DNA of 64,000 nucleotides, taken from contig AYMD01000001.1 of the NCBI GenBank assembly GCA_000495735.1, forward strand, positions 62,001-126,000, in the 5' to 3' direction. Below are positions 42,386-51,314 of this stretch, one piece after another; within the stretch, counting starts at the first letter, position 1; each line of letters begins with the position of its first letter. The notes under the pieces were generated by a model. It made no database searches, was not told the DNA's origin, and saw nothing but the letters and a program-made list of their open reading frames with translations. The DNA is from an uncultured Acidilobus sp. JCHS (GTDB lineage Archaea; Thermoproteota; Thermoprotei_A; Sulfolobales; Acidilobaceae). Made by a program: the position numbers and the translations under genes.

Positions 42386-42659
42386 AGATCTTTAGATAGA
42401 GAATCTTTGTAAGCTGGGCTTTGAGGTTCTCTGTTTGCCTATAAGGTCTATCCGCCTTTGTTTGCTCACAGGGATTGTCGAACCAAACTATGCGTGGCCC
42501 TTAACATCGGTAAGGCCCTCTGAGGTCTGGATCTATTCTTAGGAATGACGTAATCTCCTACCTTATCTAGTTCCTATCCGCCTTTCGTCTCGCTCGGCGC
42601 GTTGAAGAAGTCCATTTTATGGGAACTAACGCTGATGACTAGCCGACGGTGGTCACGGC
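42386..42659. other. 274-bp noncoding gap between TBP and a phosphoesterase gene
   Basis: No gene seen. It is more AT-rich than its surroundings and contains CTATCCGCCTTT twice (42448-42459 and 42574-42585) and a TATA-like CCTATAAGG at 42439-42447 just ahead of the first copy. It could hold a small RNA; see findings. Confidence 0.35.
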
Positions 42660-43415
42660 CTAAAGTGACCAGCTACTGAAGAGCTCCTTCAGGGGTGGAA
42701 GCTCCACCACTCCTATTTCCCTGTCAACTATAACAGGTACAGCCTCCTCCAGCACAGCCAGCTCCTTAGTTATAGGGGACAGGTACGTGTCAGGGCTTGG
42801 CGTGACCGAGGTCCCGGTCTGGTAGAGGCTGACCGCTGGCAGCACTACAAGCTCTCCTCCGCTCTTCAGCGGCGCTCTGAGGAGGACCTGGAGCTTCACC
42901 TTGGCTCCGGCCATGTTAATCTCAAGGCTAGGGTGCTCATGGCCTATTACGACGGTCGCGCCGCTTCTGATCCCCTCAACGACCTTATGGCCATGAGTTA
43001 GCAAGACCCCGTTGCCTAGGTCAAGGTAGTCCTCAACGACCTCCACGCCGAAGTCCCTCAGGATCTGCGAGACAAAGGTGTCGTGGTTCCCCCTGACTAG
43101 AACGATGTCCTTAAAGCCCTTAGAGATGGCGTACCTTACGAACTCCGCTATCTCAACCTTCTCCCCCTTGGTCAGCTTCTCGAAGACGTGCTTTAGGTCG
43201 CCGTTCACTACGATTCTACTGAGGCCTAGCTTAGAGGCCTCATCAATTATGAGCTTAGCCCTCCTCAGCTGAAGCCTTGGCAGGTACACGCCCTGGGAGG
43301 CCATGGAGTCCTCGTAGCCCAGGTGGACATCACTTATTACGAGGGATGAGGAGAGCTCGTGGACCAGCGCCGGGCTCCTACCTAGCAGCCTCAGGTCCCT
43401 CAGCTGTACTGACAT
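42660..43415 (-). CDS. Metallophosphoesterase (COG1407-like)
   Basis: Calcineurin-like phosphoesterase of unknown substrate. Metal-binding motifs: VISDVHLGYED (Asp, His), VVNGDLKH (Asp), VRGNHD (Asn, His), THGHKV and VIGHEHPS. Length of 251 matches the archaeal COG1407 group, which in several archaea sits next to Lhr helicase, though here Lhr is elsewhere. ATG start. Cytosolic; no signal peptide. Confidence 0.88.
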   Translation of the reverse strand: MSVQLRDLRLLGRSPALVHELSSSLVISDVHLGYEDSMASQGVYLPRLQLRRAKLIIDEASKLGLSRIVVNGDLKHVFEKLTKGEKVEIAEFVRYAISKGFKDIVLVRGNHDTFVSQILRDFGVEVVEDYLDLGNGVLLTHGHKVVEGIRSGATVVIGHEHPSLEINMAGAKVKLQVLLRAPLKSGGELVVLPAVSLYQTGTSVTPSPDTYLSPITKELAVLEEAVPVIVDREIGVVELPPLKELFSSWSL

Positions 43416-43521
43416 CCCGCGCTGGGGGCGCCCCCAAGGCTATTGAAGCTATGTTAATAAAAGATAACCCTCAAGGAGCCCGTTAAAAGCCTCAGGCGGA
43501 CCCCATAGGAGGGCTGGGCTC

Positions 43522-44592
43522 GTGGACGAGAGGCCGCGGCTGACGGTAGTGGTGCCTACCTATAACGAGGCTGATAACGTCCGCCCCCTCTACGAAAGGC
43601 TAGCAAAGGCCCTTAACGGGGTTAACTATGAGGTCCTGTTCGTAGACGATAACAGCCCTGACGGTACGGCTGACGTAATCAGGGAACTGGCCAAGGGGGA
43701 CAAGAGGGTGAGGCTTATGGTCAGGGTGGGCAGGAGGGGGCTGGGCACAGCCATAGTTGATGGCCTAAGGGCCGCGAGGGGGGTGTACGCGGTCGTTATG
43801 GACGCTGACCTCCAGCACCCCCCTGAGGTGCTCCCCTCCATGTTGAAGGCGGCGGAGGAGACGGGGGCCGACATAGTTGTAGCGAGCAGGTACATGAAGG
43901 GGGGAGGCACGGAGGGCTGGAGCGCCGTAAGGAGGCTGATAAGCTGGGGGGCCACGGCGATAGCCCGGCTCCTGGTGCCCGAGGTAAGGAGGACCAGCGA
44001 CCCGATGTCAGGTCTCTTCCTGATAAGGAAGGACAGGGTGAGCCTTGAGGGGGCTAACCCAACTGGCTACAAGGCCCTGCTGGAGATCCTCTACAGGAAC
44101 CCGCAGGCCAAGGTTGTTGACATACCTTACGTGTTCAGGAGGAGGGAGAGGGGGAAGAGCAAGCTGGGCCTCGGGACGATGGTCGAGTACCTCTGGCATG
44201 TGATAACGGTCTCCAGGCCCGTGAAGTTCGCCGTGGTCGGCGCCATAGGCACCGGGGTGAACGAGGGCGTGGCGGCGCTCATTATGTATCTCCTGGGTAA
44301 CTACACGGCGGCCTTCGTGGGGGGCATAGAGGTCAGCATACTGAGCAACTTCGTCCTGAACGACCTCTGGACCTTCAGGGACAGGAGGTCAGGCAGGTGG
44401 TACCACAGGCTCCTCAGGTACCACGTTATGGTGGCCCCCGCTGGGCTCACGATATTCTTCGTGGCTGAGATTCTGGCCAGGATGTTCAAGGTCTACGCGC
44501 TGCTGGCGCTCTTCATAGGCATATTGGCGGGCTTCATAGTCAACTACACCCTCTCCTCAAGGAACGTCTGGAAGGTCCTCAAGCAGTCATGA
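43522..44592 (+). CDS. Dolichol-phosphate mannosyltransferase-like glycosyltransferase with GtrA domain
   Basis: GT2 enzyme predicted to load a sugar onto a polyprenyl phosphate. Residues 1-235 carry the GT-A fold: TVVVPTYNEADNV, FVDDNSPDGTADV, the DxD-type MDADLQHPPE (93-102) and FRRRERGKSKL. Residues 236-356 form a GtrA-like domain with four membrane helices (KFAVVGAIGTGVNEGVAAL onward) that may flip or anchor the lipid-linked sugar. GTG start. Likely used for N-glycosylation or S-layer/lipid sugars. Confidence 0.9.
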   Translation: MDERPRLTVVVPTYNEADNVRPLYERLAKALNGVNYEVLFVDDNSPDGTADVIRELAKGDKRVRLMVRVGRRGLGTAIVDGLRAARGVYAVVMDADLQHPPEVLPSMLKAAEETGADIVVASRYMKGGGTEGWSAVRRLISWGATAIARLLVPEVRRTSDPMSGLFLIRKDRVSLEGANPTGYKALLEILYRNPQAKVVDIPYVFRRRERGKSKLGLGTMVEYLWHVITVSRPVKFAVVGAIGTGVNEGVAALIMYLLGNYTAAFVGGIEVSILSNFVLNDLWTFRDRRSGRWYHRLLRYHVMVAPAGLTIFFVAEILARMFKVYALLALFIGILAGFIVNYTLSSRNVWKVLKQS

Positions 44593-44727
44593 TGATAGGT
44601 GAGACGTCAAAAGGTGGTCACCCTTCACAGGGTCAGCGCTACGGGGCCTGCGTGGCATAAGGGCGCTTCTGCACCGCTCAGGGCCGCGCTGTAAGCGAGG
44701 GCGTAGGGTCATATGCAGGGGCAGGCG

Positions 44728-45987
44728 TCAGTGAAGGATCAGCGACAGCGGGACCATGTAGGCCAGGTATATGGCGATGTTTATCAGGGTCACAAGGGCG
44801 CCCACCTTCATGAACCTCCAGTAGCTGACGGTGACGCCGTGCCTCGACTCTATGGACTCCAGGATTATCACGTTTGAGGCGGCCCCGAGGATCGTCAGGT
44901 TACCAGCTATGGTGGTGGCCATGGCAAGCGTGGTCCAGGCCAGGGCGTTGCTGCCCGTGAACCCCAGGCGCTGCATGTAGGGCACGAAGAGGGCCGTGAA
45001 GGGCACGTTGCTCAGGACCTGGCTGTAGGCCAGCGAGGCCGCCGTTATCCTAAGCGCTGACCAGACGCCCTCGGAGAGGCGTGGCAGCAGGGCCTGAAAG
45101 AGGGGCATCAGGATGCCTGAGTACCAGACGGCGGCCATGGCCACGAACATCACTATGAAGAAGAGTATGGTGCTCCAGTCGACCCTCCTTATGACCTCCC
45201 TTGGGTTGCTCGAGGCTATGTAAGTGGCTGCCGCCACCGTGAAGGGGATCACGCCTATATCCCTGACCAGCGGCCTGCCCCTGAGCTCGAGGTAGTCGTT
45301 CACCGCCAGAAGGGCTATGACCGTGACCAGCGCTACACCCGAAATGTAGGCGTCCCTCCTGTTCCTTATGACCTCCTCAGGCATCCTGTAGGGGGCCTTG
45401 AGGGGCTCCGGCCTGACGCCGTAAAGTCTGTCCAGCAGGTACGCGGTCACCACGAGGTTAACGATGGTTGGGGGCGCGAGATACAACAGGAACGTTGTGA
45501 GGGGCTCCCTGACCCCCGACTGGACCGCTATGAGCATGTTCTGCGGGTTTCCAATAGGCGTCATGGTTGAGCCTATGGTGACTGAGAAGGCCAGGACTAG
45601 AACTACAAGCTCCGGGTCAAGGCTGAGCGCTTTGGCGACAGGGACGGCTATGATGGACCCCATAGCCGCGACAGCATCGTTCACAGCTATCGCAGCGAGG
45701 AGCCCGAAGGTCATGGTAAGCAGGTACAGGGCAGCCCTTTTGGTGCGGGCCCTATAGATGACCGAGGAGAAGAGGTACTCGAGCAGCCCGGACTCCTCGG
45801 CCATGGCAGCTATGCTGAACATGCCTATGAGGAAAAGTATCACGTCCCAGTCGACGTACGTCTTTATCTCATTGGTGTTAGCTACGCTTGCTGCTATGCC
45901 CATGAACGCCGCAAAGGCCATGATTGCCCATATCGGGACGTTCTTAAATCTGGCCCGAGCTATGAGGCCTGCTAGGATAACACTCAC
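44728..45987 (-). CDS. ArsB/NhaD-like ion transporter permease
   Basis: Polytopic permease of the ion transporter superfamily with about eleven membrane helices. Two pseudo-symmetric halves show the reentrant motifs AVNDAVAAMGSI ... SVTIGSTMTPIGNPQNMLI and LSNVPFTALFVPYM ... TIAGNLTILGAASNVI. Homologues transport Na+, arsenite or dicarboxylates; the substrate is not deducible here. GTG start at 45987; the frame is open 13 more codons with hydrophobic content (AVGALIVS) but no canonical start. TATA-like CCTTAAAAGA at 46058-46067. Confidence 0.85.
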   Translation of the reverse strand: MSVILAGLIARARFKNVPIWAIMAFAAFMGIAASVANTNEIKTYVDWDVILFLIGMFSIAAMAEESGLLEYLFSSVIYRARTKRAALYLLTMTFGLLAAIAVNDAVAAMGSIIAVPVAKALSLDPELVVLVLAFSVTIGSTMTPIGNPQNMLIAVQSGVREPLTTFLLYLAPPTIVNLVVTAYLLDRLYGVRPEPLKAPYRMPEEVIRNRRDAYISGVALVTVIALLAVNDYLELRGRPLVRDIGVIPFTVAAATYIASSNPREVIRRVDWSTILFFIVMFVAMAAVWYSGILMPLFQALLPRLSEGVWSALRITAASLAYSQVLSNVPFTALFVPYMQRLGFTGSNALAWTTLAMATTIAGNLTILGAASNVIILESIESRHGVTVSYWRFMKVGALVTLINIAIYLAYMVPLSLILH

Positions 45988-46175
45988 TATAAGGGCCCCT
46001 ACGGCCTCCTTGACAGGGGTCGTCTAGATCACCGCTCCTCCCCCCGAGGACGCTTTGGTCTTTTAAGGCTGTCCAATATCTACGAAGGGGCTTCGTTCAG
46101 TCACGTCCTTCGCTGGGTCAGCAACGCTGAAAACTAATTCTTGATGACACGAATAGCTAATAGCGCCAACTATTG

Positions 46176-47384
46176 TCAACGTGACGCTATGACTCCAAGG
46201 AGGTCAAACTCTAAGCAGTCCAGCCTGGAGCCTAAAGCCTCCGCTAGGCTCGGCGAAGTCCCCTCGCCCGTCACTAGCTCACGTACGTAAAGCCTCTCGT
46301 CAGCCGCCACGAGGCACTCAGCCACATGATCGGCCACAAGACGACACGAGACGCCCCTAACTGACGCGGTAGCCTCATGGGGTCCTACGCGCTGGCTGAC
46401 CTGCTTCCCCGTCAGCGACGATGATGCGAGGGAGAGCGCAGCCTCGGAGAGGGGCGACTCGGACATTATGACGCACCTGTACAGCCTGACCCTCCTCGAG
46501 AGCGACTCCTGGCCTGGGGGCTCGACATCGAGGTCGTTCACCTCAAGCTCTGACCCTATTACCTGGACCCTGTCGCCGCGGCTCAGCGCTCCCCTTGTCT
46601 TCGGCTTGCTGACCTCAACTACCAGTGGGACGCCGAGGCCAAGGACCCTCACCCCTGTCTCGTCCCTCACCAGGCCGTAAATGGAGGCCGAAGACCCCTC
46701 GAAGGCCTTCACGAGACCCTGCACGAGCGGGTGCTCCTCATAGGGCCTGATAGGGGACCACCTGTCCCACCTCCTGTACGTGGCGCTAACCCCAAGGCGT
46801 CTGATTGAAACCTCTACGAGGCCCTCTGGGAACTCGATCGTGGCCACACCCTCTGGCCTCGAGAACTCCGGCTCAAGGCCATAGCGGGCCTGGATTAGCT
46901 TACCTATCTCTCTCTTCAGCTCTGACTTCAGGGACTCCCCATACTTCAGCTGATACTTTGCCTTGAGCTCCTCCTCCCCGTTTATGTACTTAGGGGCCAC
47001 CCTGACCCCGATGAGGAACTTCCTCACGTTATACTCCTTGAGGACCTCGAAGGCCTTCCTTGCAGCCTCCTCGATGAATGCGTCCAGAACGCCGTCGCAC
47101 AGGTAGCATTGACGAACCTCGAGCCTTGACCCGAACAGCTCTTCATAGAGCCTTGAAGCAGGCTGGCCTATGTTAGGCGCAATAGCCCTGAACCTCTCAA
47201 GGGCCTCCTTATCGCCCTCCCTTATCCTGGCGTGAAGCCTCATCATGACGGCGAGCTTAAGCGCCCTCCCCCTCTCGGCATTGCTTAGGCCGCGGCCCAG
47301 CATGGCGAAGAGCCTGCCGAGGCATCTGTCGCACAAAGGCACGTCAGCCAGCAGCTTCTCAGCCTGCTCAACGGGGTCCTCCAA
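46176..47384 (-). CDS. pus10: Pus10-like tRNA pseudouridine synthase with altered active-site motif
   Basis: Archaeal Pus10 makes pseudouridine 54/55 in tRNA. N-terminal THUMP-like region with a zinc site CDRCLGR (18-24) and CYLCDG (93-98). The catalytic domain begins near residue 200. Where the family reads GREDxDxRxLGxGRPF, this protein reads VRDETGVRVLGLGVPLVVEV (239-258): the Arg is kept but the catalytic Asp position is Glu242, preceded by Asp241, and the GRPF is GVPL. The length of 402 and the rest of the protein fit the family. TTG start; TATA-like CATAAATATG at 47413-47423. Confidence 0.82.
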   Translation of the reverse strand: MEDPVEQAEKLLADVPLCDRCLGRLFAMLGRGLSNAERGRALKLAVMMRLHARIREGDKEALERFRAIAPNIGQPASRLYEELFGSRLEVRQCYLCDGVLDAFIEEAARKAFEVLKEYNVRKFLIGVRVAPKYINGEEELKAKYQLKYGESLKSELKREIGKLIQARYGLEPEFSRPEGVATIEFPEGLVEVSIRRLGVSATYRRWDRWSPIRPYEEHPLVQGLVKAFEGSSASIYGLVRDETGVRVLGLGVPLVVEVSKPKTRGALSRGDRVQVIGSELEVNDLDVEPPGQESLSRRVRLYRCVIMSESPLSEAALSLASSSLTGKQVSQRVGPHEATASVRGVSCRLVADHVAECLVAADERLYVRELVTGEGTSPSLAEALGSRLDCLEFDLLGVIASR

Positions 47385-47426
47385 GGCAGCTCCTAGGCTT
47401 AAGAGGGGCTCTGCATATTTATGGAC

Positions 47427-47485
47427 GGCCCTCAGAAGTCGTTAAGTCCTCACTGGTCAGGCTGCCCATCGCCAATCATCGGGCC
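47427..47485 (-). ncRNA. Candidate C/D box small RNA
   Basis: Minus strand reads terminal stem GGCCC, C-like box CGATGA, a 14-15-nt spacer, CTGA (D'), CCAG, C'-like TGAGGA, 11-nt spacer CTTAACGACTT, CTGA (D), terminal stem GGGCC. Order and spacing match archaeal C/D sRNAs, but the C box has C for the first U of UGAUGA and no exact rRNA target was found by eye. Confidence 0.33.
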
Positions 47486-47581
47486 GGTTAAGCGCCGCCG
47501 TCAGGGCTAATCAGCGTTTTCCGCTACCTTTCTTAGGACAAATGTTAAATAACGTCCCTTAAGACAGCTAAAGACGAGGAA

Positions 47582-48301
47582 ATGTTGGGGGACCCCAGAC
47601 TGCTAGCGACCTCAGATGTCCACTCGCCTGAGTACCTGCAGGACTTCGTTGGCTCGCTGTCAAAGGTGAAGGGAAGGCCTTGCCTCTTCCTCTTCGCTGG
47701 GGACGTCATAGACCGAGGGAGGGCTGAGGCCGCCAGGCCCGTCTTTGAGGCCGCAGAACGCCTAGGGGGCAGGCTGGTGGCGACCTTTGGCAATGAGGAG
47801 TACCAGGAGGTCTGGGGCAGGATGAGGACGCTCTACCCCCAGGTTGACTGGCTAGTCGATGAGTACAGGGTCTACGACTGCGGGGGCGTCTCCGTCGCGG
47901 TCGTCGGGACCCCAGGGTCCCTTGATAGGCCCACCAAGTGGCAGGCCAAGAACTTACCAGGAGTTGAGAAGATCTACGAGGAGAGGGTGGAGCGGGTCAG
48001 GGAGCTCCTGCTGAGGGCCAGGTCCGAGGCTCAGTTCGTCGTCCTGCTCTCCCACTATGCCGCGGCTAAGGCCAACCTTAAGGGCGAGGACCCCCGCGCC
48101 TACCCTTACCTATACAGCTCAAAGATGGAAAAGGTGGTCAGGGAGCTGAGACCCACCATAGTCATACACGGCCACGCCCACAACGGACAGACGTACTCCG
48201 TGGTCAACGGGGTGCCAGTCTACAACGTCGCGTTCCCCCTTAACAGGGCCCCCGTGTGGGTCAGGAGAGCCGTTGTAGGCCTCGAGCAGTTCCTGACCTG
48301 A
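47582..48301 (+). CDS. Metallophosphoesterase (calcineurin-like)
   Basis: A 239-residue phosphoesterase. Metal motifs: ATSDVHSPEY (Asp, His), FAGDVIDRG (Asp), FGNEEYQEVW (Asn, with Glu-Glu where His-Asp is common in GNHD), LLSHYAA and VIHGHAHNG. The GNEE variant is typical of one archaeal subfamily. Substrate unknown. ATG start; TATA-like TGTTAAATAAC about 35-45 bases upstream. Not similar enough to the 42660 gene to suggest recent duplication. Confidence 0.87.
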   Translation: MLGDPRLLATSDVHSPEYLQDFVGSLSKVKGRPCLFLFAGDVIDRGRAEAARPVFEAAERLGGRLVATFGNEEYQEVWGRMRTLYPQVDWLVDEYRVYDCGGVSVAVVGTPGSLDRPTKWQAKNLPGVEKIYEERVERVRELLLRARSEAQFVVLLSHYAAAKANLKGEDPRAYPYLYSSKMEKVVRELRPTIVIHGHAHNGQTYSVVNGVPVYNVAFPLNRAPVWVRRAVVGLEQFLT

Positions 48302-48373
48302 ATCCGCTCTGGGCAGGCCAGAGGCGAAGCGACTCTCCTTAATAGGTCTCCCTGGAACCTCTAGACCAGGGCT

Positions 48374-48805
48374 ATGAAGTCACCCGCGACGTGGCGACCT
48401 GAGGGGGATGAGCGAGAAAAGCCGAGCGAGCCCCAGTGCGCTGTTAGAGTGAGGGGCGGCTACAGCGCCATAAGGGAGGTCCTTGACAGGATCAAGGAGG
48501 AGATATACCTATACAACAGCGAGGCCTCGAAGAGGGGCTACTACCTTAAGCCTGTCCACAAGGTCTACAGGACGACGGGAGGCCTGAGGAGAATCTACGA
48601 GTACTACGGCCGCTACTGGTGGAGGAAGGGCGACGGGAAACTGATATACGCTGGCGCGAAGAAGCCCAGGGGGCTCCCCCAGCCCCCCTTGAACCCCCTT
48701 GAGGGGCTCTCGGTGATCAGGGAGGGCGATGACGTGATAATTCGTTGCGACGTTTACGAGAGGTTCAAGTGGGTCTTCGAGGGCCTCGCCGTGGAGAGGG
48801 CGTGA
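48374..48805 (+). CDS. Unknown protein, 143 aa
   Basis: I do not recognise this protein. The first 30 residues are charged and likely unstructured. The core is aromatic and basic: VLDRIKEEIYLYNSEASKRG, RIYEYYGRYWWRKGD, GLSVIREGDDVIIRCDVYERF. High Tyr/Trp/Arg content suggests nucleic-acid or protein binding. ATG start. It ends in a 4-base overlap (GTGA) with the NEMF/Rqc2 gene, so a link to ribosome quality control is possible but is inference. Confidence 0.6.
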   Translation: MKSPATWRPEGDEREKPSEPQCAVRVRGGYSAIREVLDRIKEEIYLYNSEASKRGYYLKPVHKVYRTTGGLRRIYEYYGRYWWRKGDGKLIYAGAKKPRGLPQPPLNPLEGLSVIREGDDVIIRCDVYERFKWVFEGLAVERA

Positions 48806-50778
48806 GCCAGTTGGCCAGGAGGTCCATGAGCGCCCTTGACGTTTTCGCCTGGGTGAGCGCGGCCAGGGGCTACCTCGTGGGGGAGAGGGTGGATAACGTC
48901 TACCAGGAGGGGAACCTGCTGGCGCTGAGGGTCAGGGGCAGGTACGGCGACCACCTCTTAGCAGAGCCTTCCGTGAGGGTCCACATGAGCTCACGCTTCA
49001 GGCCACAAGGCCCTCCAGAGGGAGGGCTGGGAAGAGCCCTGAGGGGCACCGTGAGGGGACAGAGGATAACTGACATAAAGCAGGTGGGCTTCGACAGGGT
49101 CGTTGAGGTTGTCTTTGAGAGCGGCCACAGGCTCATAGTTGAGCTCCTGCCGAGGGGGGTCGCGGCGCTAGTTACGCCAAGCGGTTTGCTGCAGGCCTCC
49201 ACGTCCTACTTTGAGGCTAAGGACAGGGTCCTTAGGAGGGGGCAGCAGTACCTGTACCCGCCGCTCAGACTTGACGACCCCTTCTCTTTACCTCCTGACA
49301 GGCTTCTCTCGAACATAGTTAGCTCAAGGGCTTCAGACCTGGTCAGGTCACTTGTGCTCTCCCTGGGCATCCCAGGCGAAGCGGCCGAGGAGGCCATCAG
49401 GAGGGCCCAGCTAAGCCCAACTATGAAGCCCCAGGACTTAACTGCCCAACAGGCTGAGCTGCTCTCCCAGTCCCTAAGGTCGATCAGGGAGGAGACCTCG
49501 GCCGGCAGAGGCTACCTAGTGATAGCTGGAGGTCGTCCGGTGGAGGCAGACCCCTTCAGGCCCACGGTGTCAGAGGCCGAGGTGAGGGAGTTCGAGACGC
49601 TTGACGAGGCCCTTGACGAGCTCTTCTCGGCCCACGCCCGTGAGGTCTCTGCGCCCTCAAGGCTCGAGGCGGAGAGGCAGAGGCTCCTGAGGAGCCTTGA
49701 GGCTGCCAAGAGGGAGTCGCTGGAGTACGCGCGGAGGGCTGAGGAGCTCGAGGCGCAGGCCAACGCTCTTGCCTCCCATTACGAGGCGGCACAGAGCGCT
49801 ATAGAGTGCATAAGGCGCAAGGCTGGCGAGTGCAGCCCTATTGTCAAGTCCTTCAACAGGTCCTCAGGGGACCTAGTCCTAGACCTGGAAGGCGTTGAGG
49901 TCAGGGTCAAGGTGTATGAGGACGTTGATGAAGCCGTCAAGAGGCTCTACAGGGAGGCTGGCGAGCTGAGGGCCAAGTCCCAGAGGGCTGCCTCAGCCGA
50001 GGCTGAGGTCAAGGAGAGGCTGGCGAGGCTCGAGGAGGAGCTCAGGCTCCAGGAGCTCAGGGAGAGGGCCAGGAGGAGGAAGAGGGAGTGGTACGAGAGG
50101 TACCACTGGCTCGTTACGTCATCAGGGTTCCTGGCCATAGGCGGGAGGGACGCTGACCAGAACGAGAGCATAGTCAGGAAGTACCTGAGGGATGACGACA
50201 TATTCCTTCACGCTGATATACACGGGGCGCCGGCGGTGGTCGTCTTCGCCTCTGGGTGCAGCGTGCCCGAGGGCGACATAGAGGAGGCGGCCGTCCTAAC
50301 GGCGGCCTACAGCAGGGCGTGGAAGGGAGGCATGGGCTACGTTAACGTCTACTGGGTCATGGGGTCGCAGGTCTCCAAGTCGCCCCCGGCGGGCGAGTAC
50401 TTGACTAAGGGGGCCTTCATGGTCTACGGCAAGAAGAACTACGTTCAGCCCGTTAGGCTAGAGCTGTACCTCGGCGTGGCCCTTGATGAGGAGGGGCTGC
50501 CAGTGGTTGCAGTTGGGCCTGAGAGCGTCGTCGCGCCTCAGTCTCTCTCATACGTCAGGCTGGTCCCTGGCGACGAGAAGGTGGAGGAGCTAGCGCTGGA
50601 GGCCCTGGAGGCGATGGCGAAGCAGGCCCCCAGCCCTGACCTGGTGAGGTCCCTTGACCCGTCCGAGGTGGCGGCTCGCCTTCCCGGCAGGGGCCGCATA
50701 GCTGGGGCCTGGAGAGGGGAGGGGAGAGGGGTGAGGAGGCCATCAGCTCCCCCCTGCAGGACCTCCTCGGCAGGCTAA
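48802..50778 (+). CDS. NEMF/Rqc2/NFACT family ribosome quality-control protein
   Basis: Homologue of Rqc2/NEMF/FbpA, which binds 50S subunits carrying stalled peptidyl-tRNA. NFACT-N domain from SALDVFAWVSAARGYLVGERVDNVYQEG; HhH region around residues 165-225; two coiled-coil segments (about 270-330 and 375-430, very rich in Glu/Arg/Ala); NFACT-R domain with IFLHADIHGAPAVVVF. GTG start 48802 couples to the upstream stop; ATG 48826 is the alternative. The C-terminal 30 residues are Gly/Arg-rich. Length of 658 is typical. Confidence 0.88.
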   Translation: MSQLARRSMSALDVFAWVSAARGYLVGERVDNVYQEGNLLALRVRGRYGDHLLAEPSVRVHMSSRFRPQGPPEGGLGRALRGTVRGQRITDIKQVGFDRVVEVVFESGHRLIVELLPRGVAALVTPSGLLQASTSYFEAKDRVLRRGQQYLYPPLRLDDPFSLPPDRLLSNIVSSRASDLVRSLVLSLGIPGEAAEEAIRRAQLSPTMKPQDLTAQQAELLSQSLRSIREETSAGRGYLVIAGGRPVEADPFRPTVSEAEVREFETLDEALDELFSAHAREVSAPSRLEAERQRLLRSLEAAKRESLEYARRAEELEAQANALASHYEAAQSAIECIRRKAGECSPIVKSFNRSSGDLVLDLEGVEVRVKVYEDVDEAVKRLYREAGELRAKSQRAASAEAEVKERLARLEEELRLQELRERARRRKREWYERYHWLVTSSGFLAIGGRDADQNESIVRKYLRDDDIFLHADIHGAPAVVVFASGCSVPEGDIEEAAVLTAAYSRAWKGGMGYVNVYWVMGSQVSKSPPAGEYLTKGAFMVYGKKNYVQPVRLELYLGVALDEEGLPVVAVGPESVVAPQSLSYVRLVPGDEKVEELALEALEAMAKQAPSPDLVRSLDPSEVAARLPGRGRIAGAWRGEGRGVRRPSAPPCRTSSAG

Positions 50779-50817
50779 ACTTAAAAGCCGCCTAACGGTC
50801 CTTCCGCAGGGAGAACA

Positions 50818-51027
50818 ATGTCAGCGGTGCTGGTCAGGAAGATCGACATGCTTGACCCCGTTCAGCCGCCCATATGTACTAGCTGTGGAAGGCTGATACA
50901 CCCTAAGGAGAGGGCCGTGGCCTTCTACTGCCCCAACTGCGGCAAGGCGCTGATATGGCGCTGCGAGAAGTGCAGGAAGCAGGGCGCCCCCTACAGGTGC
51001 CCCAACTGCGGCTTCGTGGGGCCGTAA
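50818..51027 (+). CDS. Zinc-ribbon protein (COG2888-like, translation-associated)
   Basis: A 69-residue protein with four Cys pairs: CTSC, CPNC, CEKC and CPNC, making two zinc ribbons. This is the archaeal COG2888 pattern, described as a zinc-ribbon RNA-binding protein linked to translation. ATG start. It directly precedes EF-1-beta, a very conserved archaeal pairing, which supports a translational role. Confidence 0.87.
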   Translation: MSAVLVRKIDMLDPVQPPICTSCGRLIHPKERAVAFYCPNCGKALIWRCEKCRKQGAPYRCPNCGFVGP

Positions 51028-51038
51028 GGTGAGGGCCT

Positions 51039-51314
51039 ATGGCCAGGGTAGCTGTCCTCCTGACGGTGATCCCGTCATCGATAGACGTCAACCTCTCGGA
51101 GCTCCTGAGGGGGATTGAGAGGGCCCTCCCCGTGGACTTCAAGGTCTTGAGCTCAGGGGAGGAGCCCCTGGCCTTTGGAATCAAGGCCCTGAAGATATTG
51201 GTGTCGATGCCTGAGGACTACGAGGGGGGCACGGACGCGCTCGAGGAGGCGGTAAGGTCAGTGCAGGGGGTTGAGGACGTTCAGGTAGAGGCGGTGACGA
51301 GGTTAGGCGCTTGA
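51039..51314 (+). CDS. ef1b: Elongation factor 1-beta
   Basis: Guanine-nucleotide exchange factor for aEF1A. The 91-residue ferredoxin-like domain: VAVLLTVIPSSIDVNLSEL at the start, EEPLAFGIKALKILVSMPED in the middle (the conserved AFG-I-L motif) and EAVRSVQGVEDVQVEAV at the end. ATG start 11 bases after the zinc-ribbon gene. Stop overlaps the DedA-like gene by 4 bases. Confidence 0.94.
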   Translation: MARVAVLLTVIPSSIDVNLSELLRGIERALPVDFKVLSSGEEPLAFGIKALKILVSMPEDYEGGTDALEEAVRSVQGVEDVQVEAVTRLGA

